From NCBI GenBank assembly GCA_964412395.1, contig CAYPOY010000077.1, forward strand, positions 1-17,995: 17,995 bases of DNA, given 5' to 3'. Shown here one piece after another: positions 1-6,659 of the stretch. The stretch comes from CAYPOY01 sp964412395. Lineage in GTDB: Bacteria > Chloroflexota > Anaerolineae > B4-G1. The notes under the pieces were generated by a model. It had not been told where the DNA came from. It worked only from the letters and a program-made list of their open reading frames with translations, and did not search any database. Each line of letters opens with the position of its first letter. Positions within the stretch are counted from its first letter, which is position 1. A program made the translations under genes and the position numbers.

Positions 1-1
1 C

Positions 2-1429
2 GACCACGGCTCCGTACCGGTTGTCGTAGGAGCACCAGAGCCTGTGGCCACAGAGATGGTCACGAAGCCCCTGACCACAAAGGTAATCACAGAGGAGTTC
101 ACTTCCACCGCTGAAGCGGTTACTGCTGAGGACGCCGTGATGGATGAGTGCCTCGACGCCCGCTACGTGGCCGACGTGACCATCCCCGACAACACGCAAC
201 TGGATAACGAGGAAGAGTTCGAGAAGACCTGGCGCGTGCGCAACGCCGGGACTTGCGCCTGGCCTGAGGATACCGTCCTGGCCTTCTCCAGCGGCACGCA
301 GATGGGTGCCCCGGACAGCGTCGAGGTGGGCACAGTGGAGCCTGGTGCGCAGGTGGAGGTCAGTGTGAAGATGAAAGCACCGGCTGAGCCGGGCCGCTAT
401 ACCGGCGTCTGGCGTATGAAGACGGCGGATGGGTCCTTCGGCGGAAACCTCTCGGTGGTGATCCAGGCCGGAGAGGTGGCGTCGCCTCCTCCGGCGCCAA
501 TCAGCGGTGGCGCGTTCGAGTTGGGAGGCCACATCCGCGATACGGGTTTCCCTTACGCCGACAAGATGCACTATGCCGGCATGAACTGGGCCAAAGTCCA
601 GGTACATTACGGACAGGATGCCTCGAGCCTCGTTGCGGTCTCGCATGCCAACGGGTTCAATATCCAGTTGAGCGCCCTGGGCACGCCCGGCATGGTTACC
701 GAGGCTGGCTTCGAGCAGAACTTCGCCAACTGGGTGGCCGGGCTGGCGGCGGCTGGGGCCGACGCCATTGAGGTGTGGAACGAACCCAATATTGAGCGTG
801 AATGGCAGCAAGGCCACATCAGCCCGCAGGCATACACGAACCTGCTATGTGCTTCCTATCGCGCCATCAAAGCCGCGAACCCTGGCACGATGGTCATCAG
901 CGCTGCGCCAGCACCCACAGGAGCTTTTGGCGGCGCTTGTACCCCAGATAACTGCGACGACGCGCCGTGGATGGCAGGACTGCGCGACGCCGGTGCTGCC
1001 CAGTGTATGGACTACATCGGCGCGCACCACAATTCAGGTGCCACGTCGCCCTCGGCCCGCAGCGGTCACCCGGCCGACCCTGGCAGCACCCACCATTCCT
1101 GGTTTTTCTTGCCACAGACCGAGTTGTATTACAACACGTTCGGCGGAGCACGTAAGTTGTTCTACACCGAGATGGGCTACGCCTCGCAAGAGGGCCTACC
1201 AACGTTTTCAGATTGGTTTGCCTGGGCGCGGGGTACGAACAACGCCCAGCAGGCGGCCTGGCTGGCCGAAGCTGTGAGCATCTCGACCGGCATGGTGCGC
1301 TGTATCATCGTCTGGAACATTGATTTCGTGCGCTACGGCGACGACCCGCAGGATGGTTACGCCATCATCCGTCCAGGTGGGGGTTGCCCCGCCTGCGACG
1401 CGCTCCACAACGTGCTGGGCACGCGCTGA
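2..1429 (+). CDS. Secreted clan GH-A-like glycoside hydrolase with NBR1-type Ig-like domain (5' partial)
   Basis: The frame is open to the left edge, so the true start and any signal peptide lie outside; a GTG at 44 is only an internal candidate. Numbering from that GTG, residues 1-50 are a Thr/Val/Glu-rich linker. Residues about 50-142 form an NBR1-type Ig-like domain (FEKTWRVRNAGTCAWPEDT, then GRYTGVWRMK). Residues about 158-461 are a TIM-barrel hydrolase of the GH5/GH39 kind. WNEPN supplies the likely acid/base Glu247 and TEMGY the likely nucleophile Glu376; HHNSG and HHSWF resemble other barrel-end motifs. Paired cysteines (CTPDNC, CPAC) suit an extracytoplasmic enzyme. The substrate is not readable; exopolysaccharide or plant-type glycan is inference. 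Two paralogues lie at 3009-4343 and 4364-5545. The stop lies only 7 bases before the promoter of the next gene. Confidence 0.85.
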   Translation, partial: DHGSVPVVVGAPEPVATEMVTKPLTTKVITEEFTSTAEAVTAEDAVMDECLDARYVADVTIPDNTQLDNEEEFEKTWRVRNAGTCAWPEDTVLAFSSGTQMGAPDSVEVGTVEPGAQVEVSVKMKAPAEPGRYTGVWRMKTADGSFGGNLSVVIQAGEVASPPPAPISGGAFELGGHIRDTGFPYADKMHYAGMNWAKVQVHYGQDASSLVAVSHANGFNIQLSALGTPGMVTEAGFEQNFANWVAGLAAAGADAIEVWNEPNIEREWQQGHISPQAYTNLLCASYRAIKAANPGTMVISAAPAPTGAFGGACTPDNCDDAPWMAGLRDAGAAQCMDYIGAHHNSGATSPSARSGHPADPGSTHHSWFFLPQTELYYNTFGGARKLFYTEMGYASQEGLPTFSDWFAWARGTNNAQQAAWLAEAVSISTGMVRCIIVWNIDFVRYGDDPQDGYAIIRPGGGCPACDALHNVLGTR

Positions 1430-1435
1430 GGTGTG

Positions 1436-1464
1436 TTGACTGAGACTACGGGCCATGCTATACT
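1436..1464 (+). promoter_or_regulatory. Sigma70-like promoter for the toxin-antitoxin operon
   Basis: TTGACT (1436-1441), a 17-base spacer and TATACT (1459-1464) match the -35/-10 consensus closely. The expected start, near 1471, falls almost on the GGAGG ribosome site of the gene at 1484, giving a very short leader. Confidence 0.6.
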
Positions 1465-1483
1465 GTAATGGGAGGTGTGGGAA

Positions 1484-1849
1484 ATGTCTCAGGCGTTGTT
1501 GGATCAGCGTGTTGCCGACGTGAGCGTGAAGGACTTGCAGGTGCTGATAGAGACCCTGGTTGAGAAGGTGCTTCAGAGTTATGAGTTGCGGCCGCGCAAG
1601 TATTTCATTGACGATGAAGGCTGGCTTTGTTTCCGCGATGAGCAAGCTTACGCCGAATATCTCGACAAGCAGGAAAGACCGCCCAGCGAAGTCAAGGCTT
1701 GCTTCATTGAGAATGAGGTGAAGATAGTCTATTCCGACGAGGAACCTCTGCCAGAGACCCGGCTCCGGCTTGAGGAGATTCACCGTGAGATTGAGACTGG
1801 CGCTTCTCTGGTTGAACACGCAGTGCTACGCGAGAAGTTGGGAGTGTAA
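1484..1849 (+). CDS. Putative antitoxin paired with a RelE-type toxin
   Basis: This acidic protein of 121 residues lies directly upstream of a RelE/ParE-family toxin, and its stop codon overlaps the toxin start by one base (TAATG). That coupling is typical of toxin-antitoxin operons. I chose ATG 1484 because GGAGG at 1471-1475 is 8 bases upstream; a GTG at 1475 overlaps that site. No ribbon-helix-helix or HTH motif is obvious. The N-terminal half looks helical (VKDLQVLIETLVEKVLQSY), the middle mixed, and the C-terminus is charged and helical (EEIHREIETG, then LREKLGV), which could be the toxin-wrapping tail. It is longer than most RelE antitoxins. The antitoxin role is inferred from position. 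A copy of its last 24 codons recurs at 2677-2751. Confidence 0.65.
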   Translation: MSQALLDQRVADVSVKDLQVLIETLVEKVLQSYELRPRKYFIDDEGWLCFRDEQAYAEYLDKQERPPSEVKACFIENEVKIVYSDEEPLPETRLRLEEIHREIETGASLVEHAVLREKLGV

Positions 1850-2127
1850 TGTACGGGATTGTGTACACTCCCCAGGCTGAGGAAGCGTTGGAGAAACTGG
1901 CAAGCAGAGCACCTCATATTGCCGAAGGTATCCTGAACAAAATCGAATGGTTAGCACAAAATGCAGACGATATTCGCCATGAGCGTCTGCGGGGTCACAA
2001 GGATTTCAGCCTGCATTGCGGACAGTACCGTGTCATCTACTTGTGGGATAAGAAGGGCGGAGAGATCATCGTTGAACTCATCGGCAAGCACGACGAGGCA
2101 TATCGGAAACTGAGGGGGCATCCGTAA
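1849..2127 (+). CDS. RelE/ParE-superfamily toxin
   Basis: At 92 residues this has the usual length for the family. RelE/ParE hallmarks are visible: YTPQAEEALEKL at the N-terminus, the central HERLRGHKDFSLHCGQYRVIYLW strand region, and the C-terminal IGKHDEAYRKL segment, equivalent to the usual basic GHR-x-x-x-Y motif. RelE members cleave mRNA in the ribosomal A site and ParE members poison gyrase. Spacing and the YRVIY/GKHDEAY pattern look more RelE-like, but the target cannot be told from sequence. It is translationally coupled to the upstream antitoxin. Confidence 0.85.
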   Translation: MYGIVYTPQAEEALEKLASRAPHIAEGILNKIEWLAQNADDIRHERLRGHKDFSLHCGQYRVIYLWDKKGGEIIVELIGKHDEAYRKLRGHP

Positions 2128-2169
2128 CCGGATTCCTGCCTGCCACGCTTCACGGATAAGGAGGTTGCC

Positions 2170-2676
2170 TTGCCCGAGGAGAAGCCGATTCGAGAGCCAC
2201 AAGAGGCTTATGTAACTGAGATTCCGCCCTACTACGACCGTTTTCTTGAGGAGCGGGACCGGCGCATCGCGGCCGAGTTGCACGAACTGCGGTCGCTCGT
2301 CGAGATCAACACCCAGCGGATTGAGGAATTGCGGGCAGATCTACTGCGCGGGCTGGCCGAGGCCCGGGAAGAGCGACTGCGCGGTTTCGAGGAAGCGCGA
2401 GAGGAACGGCAACGCGATCTCGAGGAAGCGCGAGAGGAACGGCAACGCGGTTTCGAGGAAGCGCGAGAGGAACGGCAACGCGGTTTCGAGGAAGCGCGAG
2501 AGGAACGGCAACGCGGTTTCAAGGAAGCGCGGGCTGACCGGCAGTCGCTACATGAGCGTCTCGACCGGCTTGAGAGAAAAGCGGACACTAACTTCCGTTG
2601 GACCATCGGCCTGCTGATGCCTATTGTGATCGGTGTTCTGGTGATCATCGCGCGTTCCTTCTTCGGGCTGCCTTAG
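2170..2676 (+). CDS. Hendecad-repeat coiled-coil protein with C-terminal membrane anchor
   Basis: TTG start at 2170, supported by AAGGAGG at 2158-2164, gives 168 residues. The N-terminus is charged; residues 25-60 are helical. Residues 63-117 are five copies of an 11-residue unit (EEAREERQRGF), with a decayed sixth at 118-128, predicting a long straight coiled coil. Residues about 144-164 are one hydrophobic helix (GLLMPIVIGVLVII), so the protein is likely tail-anchored with the coil in the cytoplasm. The role is unknown. It lies 42 bases after the toxin, probably in the same transcript. A short paralogue is encoded at 2764-2934. The nucleotide repeats are near identical, so copy number could vary between strains. 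Confidence 0.75.
   Translation: MPEEKPIREPQEAYVTEIPPYYDRFLEERDRRIAAELHELRSLVEINTQRIEELRADLLRGLAEAREERLRGFEEAREERQRDLEEAREERQRGFEEAREERQRGFEEAREERQRGFKEARADRQSLHERLDRLERKADTNFRWTIGLLMPIVIGVLVIIARSFFGLP
2356..2553 (+). repeat. 33-bp in-frame tandem repeat, five copies plus a degenerate sixth
   Basis: Each 33-base unit encodes 11 residues. Units at 2389-2520 are nearly identical (GAGGAAGCGCGAGAGGAACG core); the first, 2356-2388, and the last, 2521-2553, have diverged. The length keeps the frame, so gain or loss changes the coiled-coil length without breaking the gene. Confidence 0.9.
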
Positions 2677-2751
2677 CAGATTCACCGTGAGATTGAGACC
2701 AGTACCCCTCTGGTTGAACACGCAACACTACGCGAGAGATTGGGAGTATAA
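2677..2751 (+). pseudogene. Remnant of the antitoxin 3' end (duplicated)
   Basis: In frame, this reads QIHREIETSTPLVEHATLRERLGV then stop, matching the last 24 codons of the putative antitoxin gene (about 1778-1849) with a few substitutions. There is no start codon or upstream part, and no toxin follows: the toxin position is skipped. It begins right after the stop of the coiled-coil gene, so it looks like debris of a tandem duplication of the cassette. Confidence 0.8.
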
Positions 2752-2763
2752 GGGGAGGTCATC

Positions 2764-2934
2764 TTGCCCGAAGAGAAGCCTATTCGGGAGTCACAAGAGA
2801 TGTATGCGGCTGAGTTGCACGAACTGCGGGCGCTCATCGGAATAAACACCCAGCGAATCGAGGAATTGCAGCAGCAGATTGGGGACTTGCGGGTTCTGTT
2901 GATTAACCTGTGCCTTTACTTTGGCCTACCCTAG
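2764..2934 (+). CDS. Short paralogue of the coiled-coil protein, repeat region and anchor reduced
   Basis: TTG start with GGAGG at 2754-2758 five bases upstream gives 56 residues beginning MPEEKPIRESQEMYAAELHE. This aligns with the start of the protein at 2170 (MPEEKPIREPQEAY, then AELHELRSLVEINTQRIEEL) but lacks the segment between (YYDRFLEERDRR) and the entire hendecad array. It ends LRVLLINLCLYFGLP; the final FGLP is shared with the long version. The C-terminus is a short hydrophobic stretch, possibly a residual membrane segment. The intact frame and ribosome site suggest it may still be expressed, but it could be a decaying copy. Function unknown. Confidence 0.55.
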   Translation: MPEEKPIRESQEMYAAELHELRALIGINTQRIEELQQQIGDLRVLLINLCLYFGLP

Positions 2935-2963
2935 AGAGATACCTGAGTCCCTGAGTTAAGTTG

Positions 2964-2990
2964 GGGGTTCGGCTACAGCCGAGCCCCTTT
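2964..2990 (+). terminator. Candidate intrinsic terminator or leader hairpin
   Basis: GGGGTTCGGC (2964-2973) pairs with GCCGAGCCCC (2978-2987) with one G-U pair around a TACA loop, followed by only three T. It lies between the small coiled-coil gene and the next hydrolase, whose ribosome site begins 10 bases later. The short T-run makes termination uncertain. Confidence 0.45.
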
Positions 2991-3008
2991 GCCCGTAAGG
3001 AGGTTACA

Positions 3009-4343
3009 ATGAGTCTCTCATACAGCAATCGAGGGCTGAGCGGCAAACGGCTCTATGTCGCTGTCGCTGCCTGGCTCATTCTCGTCCTCGCCGGAGGGTT
3101 CTGCACCTGGTATGGCTGGTTCGGCCCTGGCAGTGGGAGCGACCAGCAAGCGACGGATGCCACGCCCACCGGTGAAGCCGCAACGCCCACCGCGGAAGCA
3201 ACCGCCGTCCCGCCCACCCCCGCGACCACCGCTGTGCTTCCCACCATCCCCCCGGCGGAGGAAGTCTTTGGGTACGGCATCGCCATCCATGGCGCAGGGG
3301 GAGGAGATGTGGACTACATGATGGGTCAGGTGGAGAGCCTTGGTCTGGGTTGGGTCAAGCAGCAAGTGCGATGGGCCGACATCGAGCGCAGCCCAGGCCA
3401 GATGGAATGGGGCTTCTACGACTGGGTGGTGGACGCCTCCAATCAACACGGTATCAAGGTCATGTTCAGCGTGGTGGACGCACCCAGTTGGAAGCGCAGT
3501 ACATACCTGGATGAAAATGTGGAAGGAGCTCCACCGGATAATCTGGCAGACCTCGCCGACTTCCTGGGCATTGTGGTAGATCGCTACCGAGGCCGTATTC
3601 ACGCTATTGAGGTCTGGAACGAGCAGAACCTGGACCGCGAGTGGGACACCGCCGAGGGGGTCAACCCTGAGCGGTACGTCGAGATGCTGCGGCTGGCCTA
3701 TCAGGCCATCAAGAGCCGTGATCCCAACATCATCGTCATCAGCGGCGCACTCTCGCCCGCCGGTGGCCCTTTCACTGATCCCAATAACCCCAACCGCGTG
3801 ACAGTAATGGATGATTTCATATACCTCCAACGAATGTTAGATGCCAGCTTCCTGAACTACTGTGACTGTGTGGGGGCTCATCATAATGGCATCAACATCC
3901 CGCCCGATGCTGACTGCGACGGCACATATCAAGACCCCGACGCGCAATTCCGGGGCTACTGGGATCCCCCTCAGCCCCCGCATCACAGTTGGTGTTTCAA
4001 GACGACGCTAGAAGGCTATCATGACCTCATCGTCGCTGCGGGGAGCGACAAGCCGCTCTGCGTGACCGAGTTCGGGTGGGGCACAGCAGAGGGATTCGAC
4101 GGTTACCCGCCAGGCTTCGAGTTCGCGCTGGACAACACTCTGGAGGAACAGGCGCAGTGGGATACGGAGGCGTTTCGGTTGATGCGCCAGTGGGGTTTCG
4201 TGCAGCTAGCATTCCTGTGGAATCTGAACTTCTCGCAGTTGGGGTGGGGACCAGAAGACCCCAACGCTCCCTACGCGCTAATTGACTTCCAGGGTGTCGC
4301 CCGTCCAGCCTTCGGTGCCATCGGGGCGATGGAGAAACCCTGA
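3009..4343 (+). CDS. Membrane-anchored or secreted GH39/GH5-like glycoside hydrolase
   Basis: ATG 3009 is preferred because AAGGAGG (2997-3003) is correctly spaced; it gives 444 residues. Residues about 14-37 are a signal anchor (LYVAVAAWLILVLAGG), followed by a Thr/Pro/Ala-rich linker to about residue 82, typical of exported enzymes. The barrel spans about 85-444. GWVKQQVRWADIERSPGQ resembles the first strands of GH39/PslG-like enzymes. WNEQN gives the likely acid/base Glu205; the usual Pro after Glu is Gln here. VTEFGW gives the nucleophile Glu354. GAHHNG and HHSWCF match the paralogue at the left edge. It probably cleaves an extracellular polysaccharide; the substrate is unknown. A heptamer-type repeat begins exactly at its stop codon. 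Confidence 0.85.
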   Translation: MSLSYSNRGLSGKRLYVAVAAWLILVLAGGFCTWYGWFGPGSGSDQQATDATPTGEAATPTAEATAVPPTPATTAVLPTIPPAEEVFGYGIAIHGAGGGDVDYMMGQVESLGLGWVKQQVRWADIERSPGQMEWGFYDWVVDASNQHGIKVMFSVVDAPSWKRSTYLDENVEGAPPDNLADLADFLGIVVDRYRGRIHAIEVWNEQNLDREWDTAEGVNPERYVEMLRLAYQAIKSRDPNIIVISGALSPAGGPFTDPNNPNRVTVMDDFIYLQRMLDASFLNYCDCVGAHHNGINIPPDADCDGTYQDPDAQFRGYWDPPQPPHHSWCFKTTLEGYHDLIVAAGSDKPLCVTEFGWGTAEGFDGYPPGFEFALDNTLEEQAQWDTEAFRLMRQWGFVQLAFLWNLNFSQLGWGPEDPNAPYALIDFQGVARPAFGAIGAMEKP

Positions 4344-4379
4344 ATCAATGAACCAATAAATCAATGAACAATGAACAAT
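4342..4379 (+). repeat. AATGAAC/AATGAATC short tandem repeat
   Basis: Units TGAATCAA, TGAACCAA, TAAATCAA, TGAACAA and TGAACAA follow each other from the stop codon of the upstream hydrolase into the start of the next gene. The same family recurs at 10096-10125 after iorA. Confidence 0.8.
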
Positions 4380-5545
4380 CCTGCCACCGACGCCAGGTTG
4401 TCGGACTTGCGCTTCTGGGCTCCGTGCTTCTGGCTTTTAGCCTTTGGTTTTTGGGTTTCAAATTCGCGATTCGCGATTCGCGATTCGCAATTCGCACCAC
4501 TCCCACTTCGTGGCCCCGCACACGCCTGGCATCCCCTGAGTACAGCATGCAGGCTTTCCTGTGGTGGCAGCACGAGGAGGCGGCGAGGCGCGACCTGCAG
4601 TTGATCCGCGATGCCGGTTTTACCTGGGTCAAGCAGCACGTGAGCTGGAGGGACGTTGAGGGAATCACCAAAGGCCACTACGATTGGTATTTCACCGACC
4701 GCATCGTCGCCGACGCAGAGCAGTTTGGCCTGAACGTGCTCTTTCGCCTTGACCGTGAGCCGGTGTGGGCTGTACCGCCCAAGGGCACTTACTCTGACAA
4801 CGGCCCCCCAGAGAACCCGCAGGACTTTGGCGACTTCTGCCACGCCCTGGCCGACCGGTACCGGGGGCGCGTGCGGGCCTACCAGGTGTGGAATGAACCC
4901 AACCTGGCCCGCGAATGGGGGGGATGGCCTCCCAACCCCGCAGGGTACGTCGAACTGCTGCGCGCATGCTATATTGGTATCAAAACCGCCGACCCGGACG
5001 CGCTGGTCATCTCGGCCGGACTATCGCCCACCGGTAACGGCCCGCCTGAGGCAATGCCGGATACCGAGTACCTCATCGGTATGTACGAGGCTGGTGCCGC
5101 TCCCTACTTCGACCTGTTGGGTGTGCATGCTCCCGGCTTCCTTTATCCCCCCGAGATCTCACCTGAGGAAGTCGCTGCGAAACACGACGGCCACCGCTTC
5201 TTCTGCTTCCGCCACGCCGAGGACGCGCGCAAGATCATGTTGCGCTACGGCGACAACGACAAACAGGTGGCAGTGCTGGAGATGGGGTGGACCACCAACC
5301 CCGTGCACCCTGACTATGCCTGGTACGCTGTCACCGAGGAGCAGAAGGCCGACTATCTGGTGCGGGCCTTCCGCTATGCCAAGGAGCACTGGTCTCCCTG
5401 GATCGGGCTGATGACGGTGATCTCCATCGCCGATCCCCGCTGGACCGAGGAGGACGAGCAGTACTGGTGGGCCATCACGGAGCCGGGCTGGCCCGAGACC
5501 CACGTGCGTCTAGCCTACGAGGCACTGCGCGAGATGGAGAAATAG
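4364..5545 (+). CDS. Third GH39/GH5-like glycoside hydrolase, repeat-derived N-terminus
   Basis: This 393-residue hydrolase has likely acid/base Glu178 in WNEPN and nucleophile Glu306 in LEMGW. DAGFTWVKQHVSW aligns with SLGLGWVKQQVRW of the upstream enzyme, and RVRAYQVWNEPNLAREW with RIHAIEVWNEQNLDREW. A hydrophobic stretch at residues about 12-31 (VVGLALLGSVLLAFSLWFLG) may be a signal anchor; there is no Thr/Pro linker. The ATG at 4364 lies inside a short tandem repeat with no clear ribosome site, and residues 17-44 are encoded by 7-nt-periodic DNA, so the real start is uncertain. It follows the previous hydrolase by only 20 bases and may be cotranscribed. The fold is clear; substrate unknown. 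Confidence 0.8.
   Translation: MNNEQSCHRRQVVGLALLGSVLLAFSLWFLGFKFAIRDSRFAIRTTPTSWPRTRLASPEYSMQAFLWWQHEEAARRDLQLIRDAGFTWVKQHVSWRDVEGITKGHYDWYFTDRIVADAEQFGLNVLFRLDREPVWAVPPKGTYSDNGPPENPQDFGDFCHALADRYRGRVRAYQVWNEPNLAREWGGWPPNPAGYVELLRACYIGIKTADPDALVISAGLSPTGNGPPEAMPDTEYLIGMYEAGAAPYFDLLGVHAPGFLYPPEISPEEVAAKHDGHRFFCFRHAEDARKIMLRYGDNDKQVAVLEMGWTTNPVHPDYAWYAVTEEQKADYLVRAFRYAKEHWSPWIGLMTVISIADPRWTEEDEQYWWAITEPGWPETHVRLAYEALREMEK
4412..4496 (+). repeat. 7-nt periodic tandem repeat inside the N-terminal coding region
   Basis: The stretch divides almost wholly into heptamers: CTTCTGG, GCTCCGTG (8), CTTCTGG, CTTTTAG, CCTTTGG, TTTTTGG, GTTTCAA, then ATTCGCG three times and ATTCGCA twice. The last five units are the reverse complement of the GAATTGC/GAATCGC repeat at 5548-5575. 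Confidence 0.8.
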
Positions 5546-5547
5546 AC

Positions 5548-5575
5548 GAATTGCGAATTGCGAATTGCGAATCGC
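5548..5575 (+). repeat. GAATTGC heptamer repeat, four units
   Basis: GAATTGC three times then GAATCGC, starting two bases after the stop codon of the third hydrolase and running into the 5' end of rtcA. It is inverted relative to the heptamers at 4462-4496, so the pair flanks most of the hydrolase gene. Confidence 0.85.
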
Positions 5576-6633
5576 AGACCGCGCTGACGATTGACGGTTC
5601 TCATGGCGAGGGCGGGGGGCAAATTCTGCGCACTGCGCTGGCACTGTCAGTCATCACCGGGCAGCCGATGCGCATTGATCACATCCGCGCCGGGCGTAGG
5701 AAGCCGGGCCTTCGGCCCCAACACCTGACCGCCGTGCGAGCGGCCGCCGCTGTGTGTGAAGCACGCCTGGAAGGGGACGAGTTAGGCTCTCAGACGCTTG
5801 CTTTTGTCCCCGGCGGCCCACCGTGCCCTGGCAAGTACACATTCGACGTGACCGATGCGGCCCGGGGTGGCAGCGCTGGGGCCGTGGGCCTGGTGCTGCA
5901 GACGATGCTCCTGCCATTGGCGCTCGTGGAAGGAGAATCGCATCTGACGCTGCGGGGCGGGACGCACGTGCCCTGGGCCCCGCCATCGCCCTACCTGGAG
6001 CACGTCGCCCTGCCCCTACTGGCGCAGATGGGCGTGCTCACACAGATGGAACTGGCACGCTGGGGGTTCTACCCGGCGGGCGGTGGGGAGATACGAGTGC
6101 GAATTGTGGGGCGGGAAGGGCCGCTGCACCCTGTCCTGTTGACCGAGCGTGGGGGACTACAGCGGGTATGGGGTACGGCAGCGGTGATGAACCTGCCGGC
6201 TCACATCCCGCAGCGTATGGCCGCCCGTGCCCGCAACATGCTGGCGGAGGCAGGCATCCAGGCGCAGGTGGAGCCCCGCAGGCTGCACGGGCCCGGACCG
6301 GGGGCAGGCATCTTCCTGTTTGCCGAGTATACACACGCTACTGCTGGCTTCACTGCCTACGGACGCAAGGGATTGCCGGCCGAGCGCGTGGCCGAGGCGG
6401 CCTGTGAGGAGCTTCTGGCCCATCATCGCTCAGGTGCCCCGGCCGACTCACACCTGGCCGACCAACTGGTGCTGCCGATGGTCCTGGCGGAGGGGGAATC
6501 GCAGGTGAGTACGTCGCAGGTATCCCAACACTTGCTGACCAACGCCTGGGTCGTGCGAAAATTCCTGGCGCGGGAAGTACGCATTGAGGGGGAACTGGGA
6601 GCACCGGGTATATTGGTTGTAAGGGCGCGGTGA
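5551..6633 (+). CDS. rtcA: RNA 3'-terminal phosphate cyclase
   Basis: RtcA converts RNA 3'-phosphate ends to 2',3'-cyclic phosphates with ATP through a covalent enzyme-AMP intermediate. The family signature is clear: TIDGSHGEGGGQILRTALAL at the N-terminus, RAGRRKPGLRPQHLTAVRAA, GFYPAGGGE in the middle, and LADQLVLPMVLAEGES followed by QHLLTN, whose His327 corresponds to the adenylated histidine (His309 in E. coli). The start is hard to place. No ATG precedes the conserved region in frame; TTG 5551, with a GGAGA stretch about 11 bases upstream, gives 360 residues, near the family's usual 340, and its first dozen residues come from the heptamer repeat. Translation may be coupled to the upstream hydrolase. 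No rtcB is in the window; the next gene is rnz. Confidence 0.9.
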   Translation: MRIANCESQTALTIDGSHGEGGGQILRTALALSVITGQPMRIDHIRAGRRKPGLRPQHLTAVRAAAAVCEARLEGDELGSQTLAFVPGGPPCPGKYTFDVTDAARGGSAGAVGLVLQTMLLPLALVEGESHLTLRGGTHVPWAPPSPYLEHVALPLLAQMGVLTQMELARWGFYPAGGGEIRVRIVGREGPLHPVLLTERGGLQRVWGTAAVMNLPAHIPQRMAARARNMLAEAGIQAQVEPRRLHGPGPGAGIFLFAEYTHATAGFTAYGRKGLPAERVAEAACEELLAHHRSGAPADSHLADQLVLPMVLAEGESQVSTSQVSQHLLTNAWVVRKFLAREVRIEGELGAPGILVVRAR

Positions 6634-6659
6634 CCACGCCCCTACAAAAGGAGGGAAGC

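Noticed and set aside
2232..2648. Long Arg/Ser-rich frame on the - strand opposite the coiled-coil gene
   Set aside because: It is the antisense shadow of the 33-bp repeats; no ribosome site, and the forward frame has start, membrane helix and paralogue support.
3018..3830. 270-residue - strand frame opposite the second hydrolase
   Set aside because: It lies antisense to a clear hydrolase with catalytic motifs; the sequence has no domain and reflects GC-rich codon mirror bias.
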